A DNA stretch of 64,000 nucleotides. Origin: Rhodoferax sp. BLA1 (GTDB lineage: Bacteria; Pseudomonadota; Gammaproteobacteria; Burkholderiales; Burkholderiaceae_C). The stretch is from assembly GCF_013416775.1 (NCBI RefSeq), contig NZ_SZVI01000010.1:124001-188000 (forward strand), given 5' to 3'. Positions 24,716 through 37,529 of this stretch are shown here, in pieces. The notes below the pieces were generated by a model. The model saw only the letters and a list, made by a program, of their open reading frames with translations. It was not told where the DNA came from and did no database searches. Position numbers and translations under genes: made by a program. Every line of letters starts with the position of its first letter. Positions within the stretch are counted from its first letter, which is position 1.

Positions 24716-26173
24716 ATGGTGTTGCAAGATCTCTTGAACCAATTGCAGCTGTGCCAAGCGGTGCTGCGCTGGTGTGCCGGGCCGCTGCTGGTGGGCCTGC
24801 TGGCCTGTGGGGCCAGTCTGGGCTGGGCTCAGGCCGCCGTGCCAGCCAGCGCCGCCGCACCACAGACGCCGGCCGCAGACGTTGTGCGCTACTGCGTGGA
24901 CCCTGACTGGCCACCGTTCGAGGAGATTGACGCCAAAGGCCAGCATGTGGGGATCGCTGCTGAACTGCTCAAACGGGTGGCTCAGCGCAGCGGGGTGAGC
25001 CTGCAGCTGGCTCCCACCAAAAACTGGGGTGAGAGCCTGACTGCTTCACAAGCAGGGCGCTGCCAGATCCTGAGTTTCTTGAACCAGAGCCCCAAGAGGG
25101 ATGCCTGGCTGGTGTTCACCGACCCGGTGTTGGTGGACGAAAACGTGCTCATCACCCGCGAGGAACACCCCTTTGTCGCGGATCTGGCTTCGGTCGAGGG
25201 TGAGATCCTGGCGCTGCCCAAAGGCACGTCGGTGGAAGAATGGCTGCGCCGCGATTTCCCCCATCTCAGGCTGATGCTTGTGGACACCGAGGCTCAGGCT
25301 TTTGAGGCCGTCAACCGGCGCCAGGCCGACATGACCATGCGCTCCCTGATTGTGGCGGCCAGCACCCTCAAGCGCGAAGGCTGGTTCAACCTGAAGATTG
25401 CCGGCCAAGTGCCTGGTTATGGCAACCAGCTGCGCATCGGGGTGGCCAAAGACCAGACGGCGTTGCGTGACCGGCTCAACATCGGGGTGGCCAGTCTGAC
25501 AGCGGGTGAGCGCCGCCAGATCGTTGACCAGCACCTGGCCCTCAACATTGCCACCGCGCTCGACACCCGTTCGCTGGCCTGGCTGGGTGCGGTTCTGGTG
25601 GCGGTGTTGTTGACCAGCAGTTACTGGATCTGGCGGCTGCGCCGGGTCAATGCCCAGTTGCATCACCTGTCGCGCAGCGATGCACTCACGGGTTTGTACA
25701 ACCGCGCGGGTTTTGACGAGATCTTCAAACGTGAACTGGCGCGTGCCCAGCGTTTTGAGACTGGCCTGTCGGTGATCCTGCTGGACATTGATTTCTTCAA
25801 ACGCATCAATGACCAGCTGGGTCACACAGCGGGTGACAGCGCGCTGCGTGAGCTGGCCCTGCTGCTGCGTGCGGTGGTGCGCAACGTGGACTCGGTGGCG
25901 CGCTGGGGTGGCGAGGAGTTTCTGGTGATCTGCCCGGCCACACAGCCGCAACAGGCGCTGGTGCTGGCCGAGCGTATCCTGGCAGCGGTGCGTTCCCATG
26001 CGTTTGGCATCCAACAGCCGATCACCGTCAGCGCTGGACTGGCCAGCCTGCAGCCCGGCCAGAACCCCCACACACTGTTCACCCAGGCCGACGAGGCCCT
26101 GCTGCAGGCCAAGCGGCAAGGCCGAGACCGGCTGGTGGTATTTGATCAAAAGGAAGGTTCCCCATGGCCATGA
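24716..26173 (+). CDS. Diguanylate cyclase with periplasmic substrate-binding sensor domain
   Basis: Membrane protein of 485 residues making c-di-GMP. It has an N-terminal signal/anchor (LLVGLLACGASLGWAQA, residues 24-40). A family-3 solute-binding domain follows (about 57-275; VRYCVDPDWPPFEEIDAKGQ, GIAAELLKRVAQRSGVSLQL, FTDPVLVDENVLITRE), then one TM helix (SLAWLGAVLVAVLLTSSYWI) and a GGDEF domain (about 325-480) with DALTGLYNRAGFDEI and the active-site motif GGEEF at 398-402. Thus a periplasmic ligand, perhaps an amino acid, would control cyclase output. It starts 3 bp after the YhgE gene and overlaps ylqF by 10 bp. Confidence 0.93.
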   Translation: MVLQDLLNQLQLCQAVLRWCAGPLLVGLLACGASLGWAQAAVPASAAAPQTPAADVVRYCVDPDWPPFEEIDAKGQHVGIAAELLKRVAQRSGVSLQLAPTKNWGESLTASQAGRCQILSFLNQSPKRDAWLVFTDPVLVDENVLITREEHPFVADLASVEGEILALPKGTSVEEWLRRDFPHLRLMLVDTEAQAFEAVNRRQADMTMRSLIVAASTLKREGWFNLKIAGQVPGYGNQLRIGVAKDQTALRDRLNIGVASLTAGERRQIVDQHLALNIATALDTRSLAWLGAVLVAVLLTSSYWIWRLRRVNAQLHHLSRSDALTGLYNRAGFDEIFKRELARAQRFETGLSVILLDIDFFKRINDQLGHTAGDSALRELALLLRAVVRNVDSVARWGGEEFLVICPATQPQQALVLAERILAAVRSHAFGIQQPITVSAGLASLQPGQNPHTLFTQADEALLQAKRQGRDRLVVFDQKEGSPWP

Positions 26174-27117
26174 TCCAATGGTTTCCCGGCCACATGCACC
26201 TGACGCAAAAGGCCATCAGCGAACGCATCAAAAACATTGATGTGGTGATTGAACTGCTGGACGCGCGCCTGCCGGGTTCGAGCGCCAACCCGATGCTGGC
26301 CCAGCTCACGCAGGGCAAACCGGCGCTCAAGGTGCTCAACAAACAGGACCTGGCCGACCCCGAGCGCACCGCCTTGTGGCTGGCGCATTACAACGCGCAG
26401 CCGGGCATGCGTGCCATTGCGCTCGACGCCAGCATGGCGGCACCGGCCAAGGCGCTGATTGCCGCCTGCCATGAACTGGCGCCGAACCGGGGCGGTCTGG
26501 CCAAACCGATGCGGGTGCTGATCTGTGGCATTCCCAATGTGGGCAAGTCGACCCTGATCAACACCTTGATGGGCAAACGCGCCACCAAAACCGGCGACGA
26601 GGCCGGTGTCACCAAGCTGGAGCAACGTCTGGCGCTGGCGCCAGACTTCTACCTGTACGACACACCGGGCATGTTGTGGCCGCGCATCATTGTGGCCAAA
26701 AGTGGCTACAACCTGGCTGCCAGCGGCGCGGTCGGGCGCAATGCGTTTGACGAGCAGGAGGTGGCCCTCGAACTGCTCGACACCCTGCGCATGCATTACC
26801 CGAGTTTGCTCGAGGCGCGCTTCAAGATCAGTGGTGTTGCCCAGATGACCGTTGAGCAGGCGCTGGAGGCGATTGGCCGCCAGCGCGGCGCCTTACAAGG
26901 CGGCAAAAGCATCAACTGGCAAAAGGCGGCCGAGATTGTGATTTACGACTTTCGTTCTGCGGTGATGGGCCGCATCAGCCTGGAAACCCCGCAGGAATAT
27001 GCCGAGTGGCTGGCCCACGGGCAAACGCTGGATGCACAGCGCCAGCTCAAGAAAGACGCGATTGAGCTGGACCGCAAGATTCGCTTCAAGCAGGTGCCGC
27101 GGCCGGGTTCGCGGTGA
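26164..27117 (+). CDS. ylqF: YlqF/RbgA-family circularly permuted GTPase, ribosome assembly
   Basis: GTPase of 317 residues acting in large-subunit maturation. The G motifs occur in permuted order: G4 LKVLNKQDLAD (about residues 56-66), then G1 GIPNVGKSTLINTL, G2 and G3 YDTPGMLWP. The N-terminus MIQWFPGHMHLTQKAISERI is the family signature. The C-terminal helical RNA-binding part ends in IRFKQVPRPGSR. An ATG at 26170 (MIQWF) is an alternative start. It overlaps the diguanylate cyclase gene and converges on the ferredoxin gene. Confidence 0.95.
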   Translation: MAMIQWFPGHMHLTQKAISERIKNIDVVIELLDARLPGSSANPMLAQLTQGKPALKVLNKQDLADPERTALWLAHYNAQPGMRAIALDASMAAPAKALIAACHELAPNRGGLAKPMRVLICGIPNVGKSTLINTLMGKRATKTGDEAGVTKLEQRLALAPDFYLYDTPGMLWPRIIVAKSGYNLAASGAVGRNAFDEQEVALELLDTLRMHYPSLLEARFKISGVAQMTVEQALEAIGRQRGALQGGKSINWQKAAEIVIYDFRSAVMGRISLETPQEYAEWLAHGQTLDAQRQLKKDAIELDRKIRFKQVPRPGSR

Positions 27118-27122
27118 GGGCT

Positions 27123-27416
27123 TCACTCCAGACGCGTCAGCGTCACATCCGAACACGGATGGGCCACGCAGGGCAAGACATACCCCTCGGCTTTTTCCTC
27201 GGTGCTCAAACCCGGCCAGGCGATTTCATACCGCACTTGCCCGCTGGCCAGCTGGCCGATGCAGCTGCGGCAGGTGCCGTTGCGGCAGGAACTGGGCCAG
27301 TTGATGAGGCCTGCCTCCAGCGACAGCAGCAAGGGCTGTTCTGGCCAGGCGTCAAAAGCTTGGCCATCGGGCTGGGTCAAACCGGAAAAAAATGGCGGGG
27401 TCGGGGGCGAGGACAT
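27123..27416 (-). CDS. 2Fe-2S ferredoxin-like protein
   Basis: Small electron carrier of 97 residues. The plant-type 2Fe-2S ligand pattern is complete: Cys44, Cys49, Cys52 in SSCRNGTCRSCIGQ and Cys83 in GYVLPCVAHP. It is a stand-alone domain without a reductase partner; both neighbours point towards it from other pathways. Its stop lies 5 bp from the end of convergent ylqF. Redox partner unknown. Confidence 0.9.
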   Translation of the reverse strand: MSSPPTPPFFSGLTQPDGQAFDAWPEQPLLLSLEAGLINWPSSCRNGTCRSCIGQLASGQVRYEIAWPGLSTEEKAEGYVLPCVAHPCSDVTLTRLE

Positions 27417-27443
27417 GGTTTTTATTGTATGGTTAGGGAAATG

Positions 27444-27490
27444 GCTGCCTAGCCCTTGTGGTTATAGGGCTAGCAGCTACTTAAAAGATA
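27444..27490 (+). repeat. Palindromic repeat copy ahead of the DHH phosphoesterase gene
   Basis: GCTGCCTAGCCCTTGTGGTT then ATAGGGCTAGCAGCTACTTA: one of the best conserved copies, with CTAGCCCT and AGGGCTAG arms and the AGCAGCTA tail. It lies between the divergent ferredoxin and DHH genes. Confidence 0.85.
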
Positions 27491-27529
27491 GTGTTTGTGT
27501 TCGTTGGATGTTAGAAAGAGTATCAAAAA

Positions 27530-28432
27530 ATGAGTTTGAATATATCGGTTGTCCCCGACAAAAAAGACCCCCAGCCGCTGGTGATCTACCACGGGCGCAG
27601 CTGCCCCGATGGTTTTGCGTCGGCCCTGGCCGCCTGGTTGTATTACGAGGGTCAGGCCGAGTTTTTGCCGCTGGATCATGGCGATGTCAAAACACTGGCC
27701 GACTTGCCACCCCTGGCCGGACGCACCGTCTACATCCTGGACTTCTCCTTCTCGGCACCGCTGTTGCGCGAGATTGACGGCTGCGCTGCCAAACTGGTGG
27801 TGCTGGACCACCATTTGAGTGCTGCTGAAAAACTGAACGGTTTCCAGTGCCAGCACGGTGTGGTGCACTTTGACATGAAGAAATCGGGCGCGCGCCTGGC
27901 CTGGGAGTTTTTCCACCCGCAGCAGCCGGTGCCCGACCTGGTGAAGTTTGTCGAAGACCGCGACATCTGGGTCTGGCAGTACCCCGAGAGCGCCGGTTTT
28001 CTGGCCGCGCTGGACATGGAACCCTTTGATTTTGAGCGCTGGCATGCGGTAGCCAACTTCGATGCCCCCCATCTGGCCGCTTACATCGACCGTGGCCGTG
28101 CCATGGACGAGAAGTTCAGCAAACTGGCACAGAGCATGAGTGAGGCCGCTCAGCCCCTGAATTTCAACGGTGTGCCCGGCCTGATGGCCAATGTGCCGAG
28201 TGCCTTTCACAGCCTGGTGGGAGACATCCTGTGTGAGAAGTCAGGCACCTTTGCGCTGTTGTGGACGGTGGACAAAAGTGGTCTGGTCAAGTGTGGCTTG
28301 CGCTCACGCTCGGGCTTCAGCTGTATTGCGCTGGCCGAGAGCATGCACGGTGGTGGCCATGCCCAGGCCTGCGGTTTCAAGATGTCCAGCCAGCGTTTGC
28401 CCGAGTTGCTGGGTGGCACGCTGACAGCTTAA
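27530..28432 (+). CDS. DHH-family phosphoesterase
   Basis: Cytoplasmic phosphoesterase of 300 residues. The DHH metal-binding motifs are present: LVIYHGRSCPDGFASALAAW with Asp27, VYILDFSFS with Asp71, and LVVLDHHLSAAEK with the DHH triad at 93-95. The C-terminal DHHA1-type substrate motif is GGGHAQACGF at about 274-283. Family members hydrolyse oligoribonucleotides, pAp, c-di-AMP or single-stranded DNA; size and motif order resemble the NrnA-like and unclassified bacterial groups, so the substrate is left open. It has its own promoter region carrying a repeat copy and ends at a strong hairpin shared with the convergent Dsb-like gene. Confidence 0.85.
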   Translation: MSLNISVVPDKKDPQPLVIYHGRSCPDGFASALAAWLYYEGQAEFLPLDHGDVKTLADLPPLAGRTVYILDFSFSAPLLREIDGCAAKLVVLDHHLSAAEKLNGFQCQHGVVHFDMKKSGARLAWEFFHPQQPVPDLVKFVEDRDIWVWQYPESAGFLAALDMEPFDFERWHAVANFDAPHLAAYIDRGRAMDEKFSKLAQSMSEAAQPLNFNGVPGLMANVPSAFHSLVGDILCEKSGTFALLWTVDKSGLVKCGLRSRSGFSCIALAESMHGGGHAQACGFKMSSQRLPELLGGTLTA

Positions 28433-28436
28433 ACAG

Positions 28437-28477
28437 CGCCTGCACACACCACTTGCCGTGTGGTCACGGGGCAGGCG
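28437..28477. terminator. Hairpin between convergent DHH and Dsb-like genes
   Basis: CGCCTGC (28437-28443) pairs with GCAGGCG (28471-28477), and inside them CACAC pairs with GTGTG. It fills the 54 bp between the two convergent stop codons and could end transcription from both sides, though no long U-tract is present. Confidence 0.55.
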
Positions 28478-28486
28478 GTGTGGGGT

Positions 28487-29104
28487 TTACTCTGCGCCCA
28501 AAAATTTCGCCAAGGTGGCGGTGTCCATGGCGCCGCTGTGGCTGATGACCTCACCACTCTGGCGGTGTTTGGCCACCACAAAGGGCACTGAGTCCTGGCC
28601 CAGGGTGCTCAAGAGCTGGGTGTTGGCCTTGATGGCTTGCTCGATCTCGGGCGCAACACTGCTGGACGCTGAAATACCACCGGTACCCGCGAGCACCGAT
28701 TTTTCATGTTCACTCATGGTTTCCAGCGGGGTGCTGGACGACAGCAGGGTGGCGGCCTGGGCCAGGCTCTTGCCCTGGTTAAAGGCGACAGGCACCCAGA
28801 TGAACTTGACCTTGCCATGCAGGGCTTTTGAGGCTTCCCACAAGTGGCCGCAATGCGGGCACTGGGGCTCAAACAACACATACACCGGTTGTGCACTCAT
28901 CAGCGCACCCACGGTGAAACCTTTGCCCTGGCTGGCCACGGTGTCATAAGCTGAACCGGTCATGGCCACCGGTGCGGCTGTGGCGGCGGCGGGTGCGGTG
29001 GTGGCCGCAGGCGCGGCAGATTCACTGGATTTGGAGCAGCCGACCAAAGCCAGGGTCAGAGCGGTGACGAGAGGCAAAAGCAGTTGTTTGGGTGTCATGG
29101 GCAT
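28487..29104 (-). CDS. DsbC/DsbG-like thioredoxin-fold lipoprotein
   Basis: Periplasmic lipoprotein of 205 residues, a probable thiol-disulfide oxidoreductase or isomerase. The N-terminus has a lipoprotein signal with lipobox LVGC (Cys23) and then a low-complexity Ala/Thr/Pro linker (residues 30-50). The thioredoxin fold follows, with the redox motif FEPQCPHCGHLW (Cys82, Cys85) and the cis-proline region SVPFVVAKH. The N-terminal dimerisation domain of DsbC/DsbG is very short or absent. The frame is open to 29296, but the ATG at 29102-29104 (or 29098) precedes the signal peptide. It stands alone between the DHH gene and ppdK. Confidence 0.85.
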   Translation of the reverse strand: MPMTPKQLLLPLVTALTLALVGCSKSSESAAPAATTAPAAATAAPVAMTGSAYDTVASQGKGFTVGALMSAQPVYVLFEPQCPHCGHLWEASKALHGKVKFIWVPVAFNQGKSLAQAATLLSSSTPLETMSEHEKSVLAGTGGISASSSVAPEIEQAIKANTQLLSTLGQDSVPFVVAKHRQSGEVISHSGAMDTATLAKFLGAE

Positions 29105-29232
29105 AGGTGTTTTGGCGAGGGTTGGAACAAGTAGGCTGCCATCACCTCCGGTCAACCAGGGGGACAGCAGACTTCTTTGGTTAATTATCTCGCCCGCCGC
29201 TGCTTTCTTGGCGCATTTGTGCCACAAATCCC

Positions 29233-31956
29233 CTAGCCGATCATGGCGGCCTGTGCCGCCGCCAAGCGCGCAATGGGCACGCGGTAGGGCGAGCAACTCA
29301 CGTAGTCCAGTCCGGCGCGGTGGAAAAAAGCCACCGAGGCCGGATCGCCGCCGTGTTCACCACAGACACCGACCTCGATGTCCGCTCGTGCGCTGCGGCC
29401 TTTTTGTACCGCCATCTGCACCAGCGCGCCAACTCCGATCTGGTCGATGCTGCGAAACGGGTCGTGCTCATAAACACCCTGCCTGATGTAGTCCGGCAGG
29501 AACTTGCCCGCATCGTCGCGTGAGAAGCCCAGTGTCATTTGGGTCAGGTCGTTGGTGCCGAACGAGAAAAACTCGGCCTGCTCAGCAATGCTGTCGGCCA
29601 CCAATGCGGCGCGCGGGGTTTCGATCATGGTGCCCAGCAAATAGGGCAGGGTTTCGCCGCGCTCGGCAAACACCGCAGCCGCCGTGCGGCGGATCACGGC
29701 TGCCTGCAGGTTGAATTCCCGCACCGTACCCACCAGCGGCACCATGATTTCGGCTTTCACATGGATACCTTTGGCGCGCATGTTCAGCCCGGCCTCCAAC
29801 ACAGCGCGGGCTTGCATTTCGGTAATTTCTGGGTAGCTGATGCCCAGACGGCAACCACGGTGACCCATCATCGGGTTGAACTCATGGAGTTCTTCGACAC
29901 GCATCTTGATCTTGCCCAGAGACACCCGCATCTCGGCCGCCATGATGCGCTGGTTGCCCTCGTCATGTGGCAAAAACTCGTGTAATGGCGGGTCCAGCAG
30001 CCGGATAGTCACTGGCAGGCCATCCATGGCTTCGAACAGGCCCTCAAAGTCACCGCGCTGGATGGGCAGCAGCTTGGCCAGCGCTTTGCGCCGCTCAGCC
30101 TCGTTGTCGGCCAGGATCATTTCGCGCACGGCGGTGATGCGTTCACCTTCAAAAAACATGTGTTCGGTTCGGCACAGGCCGATGCCGGTGGCGCCAAAGC
30201 TGCGCGCCATGCGGGCCTCGGCCGGTGTGTCGGCGTTGGTGCGCACTTCCATCAGTTTGTATTTGTCGGCCAGCGCCATCAGTTTGCCAAAGTCACCACT
30301 GAGCTCGGCGTCGCGGGTGGCGATTTTGCCCAGATAAACCTCACCCGTGGTGCCGTTGAGCGATATCCAGTCGCCCTCAGCATAGTGGGTGCTGCCGATG
30401 CGCATGCTGCGCGCCTTCATGTCCACAAACACCGCACCCGCGCCCGATACGCAGCACTTGCCCATGCCGCGCGCCACCACTGCCGCGTGTGAGGTCATGC
30501 CACCACGCGCGGTCAGGATGCCCTTGGCCACGCTCATGCCGCGCAAGTCTTCGGGCGAGGTTTCCTGGCGCACCAGGATCACGTCTTTGCCCTGTTTGGC
30601 CCAGGTCTCGGCCTCGTCGGCAAAAAACACGATCTGGCCGGTGGCCGCACCGGGCGAGGCGGGCAGGCCACGCGCAATCGGTATCGCATCTGCCAGGGCC
30701 TGCAGGTCAAACACTGGGTGCAGCAGTTCGTTGAGCCGGTCGGGGGCCACGCGCATCAGGGCCGTTTTTTCGTCGATCATGCCTTGTTGCAGCATCTCCA
30801 TGGCGATGCGCACCATGGCCGAGCCGGTGCGTTTGCCATTGCGGGTTTGCAGCATCCAGAGTTTGCCTTCCTGGATCGTGAACTCGATGTCCTGCATGTC
30901 CTTGAAATGGTTTTCCAGTGTGGTCTCAAAGTGCAGCAACTGCGCGTAGATGTCGGGCATCAGTTCTTCGAGCGATGGGTAAAGGCTCGCACGTTCGGCC
31001 TCGCTGATGAGCGCCAATTCGGCCCAACGACGCGAGCCAACCAGTGACACCTGTTGGGGTGTGCGGATGCCCGCCACCACGTCCTCGCCCTGGGCGTTGA
31101 CCAAAAACTCGCCGTTGAACAGGTCTTCACCGGTGCCCGCATCGCGTGAGAAAGCGACGCCGGTGGCGCTGTGGTTGCCCAGGTTGCCAAACACCATGGC
31201 CTGGACGTTGACTGCGGTGCCCCAGGACTGGGGAATGTCATTGAGTTCGCGGTAGACCTGGGCACGCGGGTTGTTCCAGCTCTCAAACACCGCCCAGATG
31301 GCGCCCCAGAGTTGCGCCCACGGGTCGGTGGGAAAGTCGTGGCCGGTGCGGGCGCGGATCAGCGCCTTGAAACGCTGCACCAGTTCCTTCAAATCCTGCG
31401 CGTCGAGCTCGGTGTCGAGCTTGACGCCCTTCTTTTCTTTCAGCGTGTCGATGATGATCTCAAACGGGTCGTGTTCTTCCTTGGACAGCGGTTTGAGCCC
31501 CATCACCACGTCGCCATACATCTGGATAAAACGGCGGTAAGAATCCCAGGCAAAACGTTCGTTGCTGGACCGGGTCGCCAGGCCCAGCACCGCCTCGTCG
31601 TTAAGCCCCAGGTTCAGGATGGTGTCCATCATGCCGGGCATGGAGGCACGCGCGCCGGAGCGTACCGACAGCAGCAACGGGTCGGTGGCATTGCCAAACT
31701 GTCGACCCATCTCAGCCTCCACAAAGGCCACGCCTGCCAGCACCTCGTTGTGAATCAAACCCAGCACTTTGTCGCGGCCAAGTTCGGTGAACGCGGTGCA
31801 GGCCTCGGTGCTGATCGTGAAACCCGAGGGCACGGTGATGCCCAGGCGGCACATCTCGGCCAGGTTGGCCCCTTTGCCGCCGAGCAGGTTTTTCATGTCG
31901 GCACGGCCCTCGGTGGTGGTGCCAAAGAGATAAACGTATTTTTGTGAGGTATCCAT
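29233..31956 (-). CDS. ppdK: Pyruvate, phosphate dikinase
   Basis: Interconverts pyruvate, ATP and Pi with PEP, AMP and PPi; 907 residues. The N-terminal ATP-grasp domain starts YVYLFGTTTEGRADMKNLLG. The swivelling domain has the catalytic His in GILTARGGMTSHAAVVARGM, and the C-terminal PEP/pyruvate barrel contains HEFNPMMGHRGCRLGISYPE, the catalytic Cys in EVGVCGEHGGDPASVAFFHR, and FFSFGTNDLTQMTLGFSRDD. The ATG at 31954-31956 (MDTSQKYVYLFG) has a GGAG about 8 bases upstream and is preferred over an upstream in-frame ATG. Because it yields PPi, it would couple with the candidate PPi-type PEP carboxykinase at 14543-18007 if that call holds. Confidence 0.97.
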   Translation of the reverse strand: MDTSQKYVYLFGTTTEGRADMKNLLGGKGANLAEMCRLGITVPSGFTISTEACTAFTELGRDKVLGLIHNEVLAGVAFVEAEMGRQFGNATDPLLLSVRSGARASMPGMMDTILNLGLNDEAVLGLATRSSNERFAWDSYRRFIQMYGDVVMGLKPLSKEEHDPFEIIIDTLKEKKGVKLDTELDAQDLKELVQRFKALIRARTGHDFPTDPWAQLWGAIWAVFESWNNPRAQVYRELNDIPQSWGTAVNVQAMVFGNLGNHSATGVAFSRDAGTGEDLFNGEFLVNAQGEDVVAGIRTPQQVSLVGSRRWAELALISEAERASLYPSLEELMPDIYAQLLHFETTLENHFKDMQDIEFTIQEGKLWMLQTRNGKRTGSAMVRIAMEMLQQGMIDEKTALMRVAPDRLNELLHPVFDLQALADAIPIARGLPASPGAATGQIVFFADEAETWAKQGKDVILVRQETSPEDLRGMSVAKGILTARGGMTSHAAVVARGMGKCCVSGAGAVFVDMKARSMRIGSTHYAEGDWISLNGTTGEVYLGKIATRDAELSGDFGKLMALADKYKLMEVRTNADTPAEARMARSFGATGIGLCRTEHMFFEGERITAVREMILADNEAERRKALAKLLPIQRGDFEGLFEAMDGLPVTIRLLDPPLHEFLPHDEGNQRIMAAEMRVSLGKIKMRVEELHEFNPMMGHRGCRLGISYPEITEMQARAVLEAGLNMRAKGIHVKAEIMVPLVGTVREFNLQAAVIRRTAAAVFAERGETLPYLLGTMIETPRAALVADSIAEQAEFFSFGTNDLTQMTLGFSRDDAGKFLPDYIRQGVYEHDPFRSIDQIGVGALVQMAVQKGRSARADIEVGVCGEHGGDPASVAFFHRAGLDYVSCSPYRVPIARLAAAQAAMIG

Positions 31957-32182
31957 GACGCGTCTCCTGAGTTGAAACAAATCTTGTCAGTCAACGGGGC
32001 GGCACCGGGTGGTGCAGTGTCATGTTGGGCAGAGAGCGCCGGTGGGTCTCGTCAAAACGCAGTATCTACCTGTGGCGCGAGGGGGTCAAGCCTTTGGGTG
32101 GGTGCCTCAAACCCGGTCACTTCATCAGGCGACGGGCTGGGCTGACGGCCACGGTTGGCCGTCAGCGGTGAGGAGGGAAAAG
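31957..32182. other. Intergenic region between ppdK and the fadH fusion gene
   Basis: 226 bp. It contains a perfect 9 bp stem-loop CTGACGGCC-ACGGTT-GGCCGTCAG at 32142-32165, 17 bp after the stop of the fusion gene and in terminator position for it, although without a U-tract. The rest should contain the ppdK promoter; I see no confident -35/-10 pair. Confidence 0.55.
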
Positions 32183-35343
<3,161 letters not shown>

Positions 35344-37509
35344 ATGCCAGCCAGTCAAAAGACCCACCGTATTCTTGCCTGTGACAACGCTGATCTGGAC
35401 ACCGCGTTTCTGCTAAGCATGTTGGAGGCCGACGGCTACTCCAACGTGACCGGCATCAACGACGCGCGAGAGGTGCTGGCGCTGCTGCAGCGTGAGCGTT
35501 TTGACCTGCTGGTGCTAGACATGGACATGCCCTTCATCGACGGGGTCGAGCTCACCCGACTGATCCGTGAGCAGTTTTCTGAAGCCAGCCTGCCGATTCT
35601 GGTGATCACTGCCAGCGCCGACAAAGAAGCACGCAACCTGGCCTTGTTCCATGGTGCGAATGACTACTTAAGCAAACCGGTGGATTCGGTCGAGACCTCG
35701 CTGCGGGTGCGCAACCTGCTCACCATCCGCGACATCTACAAGGGCCAGCAGGACACCGAGCAAGCGCTGGAGCACCAGGTCAAAACCCGCACTGCCAAGC
35801 TCGACATGCTGATCCGCACCGGCATCATGATGGCCTCGGAGCACGACCGCACCCGGCTGCTGGACCAAATTCTGCTGGAGGGCCAGAAGCTGCTGCAGTG
35901 TGATGGCGCCACCTTGTACCTGGTCACCGACGACAAGACCCTGCGTTTTGCCCACCGCACCCGTGATGACCAGTTGCCAGTGGCAGAAATTCCCTTGTAC
36001 CAGAGCGACACCGGCCAGCCCGACGAGCGTTTTGTCTCGACCTATGTGGCCTTACACAACACCCCGGTGCTGATCGACGATGTGGCCTTGGAGGCCCGTT
36101 TTGACCTGAGCGGCACGCGCCGTTTTGACGAACAAACCGGCTACAAAACCGTCTCGCTGCTGACGGTGCCGCTGGCTTCCATCACCGGTGAGGTGGTTGG
36201 TGTGCTGCAATTCATGAACGCCCTGGATGCGACCACCGGCCAGGCCATCCCGTTTGCCCCGGGTATGCTGCATCTGGTGCAAGCCCTGGCGGCACAGGCG
36301 GTGGTGGCGCTGGACAACCTGCAGCTGATGGAAGCGCAGGAACAGCTGATGGACAACCTGTTCCAGATGATTGCCACCGCGATCGATGCCAAAAGCCCCT
36401 ACACCGGGCGCCATTGCAACCGGGTGCCCGAGCTGGCGCTGATACTGGCCCAGGCCGCCCATGACGACCAGACCCTGTTTGCTGACTTCCGCTTCGAGAC
36501 CGCCGATCAGTGGCGTGAATTCAAAATGGGCGCCTGGTTACACGACTGCGGCAAGGTCACCACACCCGAGTACGTGATCGACAAGGCCACCAAGCTCGAG
36601 ACCATCAACAACCGCATCCACGAAATCCGCACCCGCTTTGAGGTGCTGTTGCGGGATGCCGAGATCAGCCGGTTGCTGGCGCTGAAGGCGGGCCAGTCGC
36701 CCGAGCAGGCCAACGCGCGGTACGCGGCACGGGCGACCCAGTTGCAGGATGATTTTGCTTTTTTGGCGGCTTGCAACACCGGTACCCGGCCGCTGTCGGC
36801 GCAGGACCTGGCGCGCCTGACGCAGTTGGCGGCTGGCACCTGGTTGCGCCATTTTGACGACCGGCTCGGGCTGTCGGTGGCAGAGGCCGAGCGCCGCGCC
36901 AACGAGCCGGTGCAGCCCTTGCCCGTGACCGAGCCTTTGCTGGCCGACAAAACACGCCACCTCTTCGAGCGCGACAGCGCGCACCAGCTTGACCCGCGTT
37001 ATGGCTTCAAGATGGAGGTGCCCGAGAAGCTCTACAACCACGGTGAACTCTACAACCTGAGTGTGGTGCGCGGTACGCTCACGCTCGAAGAGCGCTTCAA
37101 GATCAATGAACACATGATCAGCACCGTGATGATGCTGGAAAACATGCGTTTCCCGAAGTCGCTGCGGCGGGTGCCCGAGTACGCCAGCACCCACCACGAA
37201 ACCCTGACCGGCACCGGTTACCCGCGCCGACTCGGCAGTGCCGAGCTCTCGATTCCGTCACGCATCATGGCCATTGCCGATATTTTTGAGGCCCTGACCG
37301 CCCCTGACCGTCCCTACAAACAGCCCAACACCGTGTCCGAGGCGATCAAGGTCTTGTTTGAACTTAAACAGGCGGGCCAGATTGATGCCGATCTGTTTGA
37401 CCTGTTCCTGAGCTCCAGGCTGTATGTCGCTTATGCGAACAAGTTCCTCAAGCCCGAGCAGATCGACGAGGTGGACATCGCGGCCTACCTGGGCACGGTG
37501 ACGCACTGA
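35344..37509 (+). CDS. Response regulator-GAF-HD-GYP protein (c-di-GMP phosphodiesterase-like)
   Basis: Cytoplasmic protein of 721 residues. A receiver domain (8-125) carries the phospho-acceptor Asp59 in LLVLDMDMPFIDG and Lys111. A GAF domain covers about 160-325. An HD-GYP output follows, with SPYTGRHCNRV (351-361), HD at 400-401 in AWLHDCGKV, and the second-half signature HHETLTGTGYP with HH at 617-618 and GYP at 625-627. About 200 residues separate the HD from the second His pair, far more than in a minimal HD-GYP domain, so there is an insertion of roughly 150 residues (about 420-570) that I do not recognise. It is 20 bp ahead of the CHASE2 cyclase gene on the same strand, giving c-di-GMP and cAMP enzymes in one operon. 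Confidence 0.9.
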   Translation: MPASQKTHRILACDNADLDTAFLLSMLEADGYSNVTGINDAREVLALLQRERFDLLVLDMDMPFIDGVELTRLIREQFSEASLPILVITASADKEARNLALFHGANDYLSKPVDSVETSLRVRNLLTIRDIYKGQQDTEQALEHQVKTRTAKLDMLIRTGIMMASEHDRTRLLDQILLEGQKLLQCDGATLYLVTDDKTLRFAHRTRDDQLPVAEIPLYQSDTGQPDERFVSTYVALHNTPVLIDDVALEARFDLSGTRRFDEQTGYKTVSLLTVPLASITGEVVGVLQFMNALDATTGQAIPFAPGMLHLVQALAAQAVVALDNLQLMEAQEQLMDNLFQMIATAIDAKSPYTGRHCNRVPELALILAQAAHDDQTLFADFRFETADQWREFKMGAWLHDCGKVTTPEYVIDKATKLETINNRIHEIRTRFEVLLRDAEISRLLALKAGQSPEQANARYAARATQLQDDFAFLAACNTGTRPLSAQDLARLTQLAAGTWLRHFDDRLGLSVAEAERRANEPVQPLPVTEPLLADKTRHLFERDSAHQLDPRYGFKMEVPEKLYNHGELYNLSVVRGTLTLEERFKINEHMISTVMMLENMRFPKSLRRVPEYASTHHETLTGTGYPRRLGSAELSIPSRIMAIADIFEALTAPDRPYKQPNTVSEAIKVLFELKQAGQIDADLFDLFLSSRLYVAYANKFLKPEQIDEVDIAAYLGTVTH

Positions 37510-37529
37510 ATCCATTGCCACCTCGGACT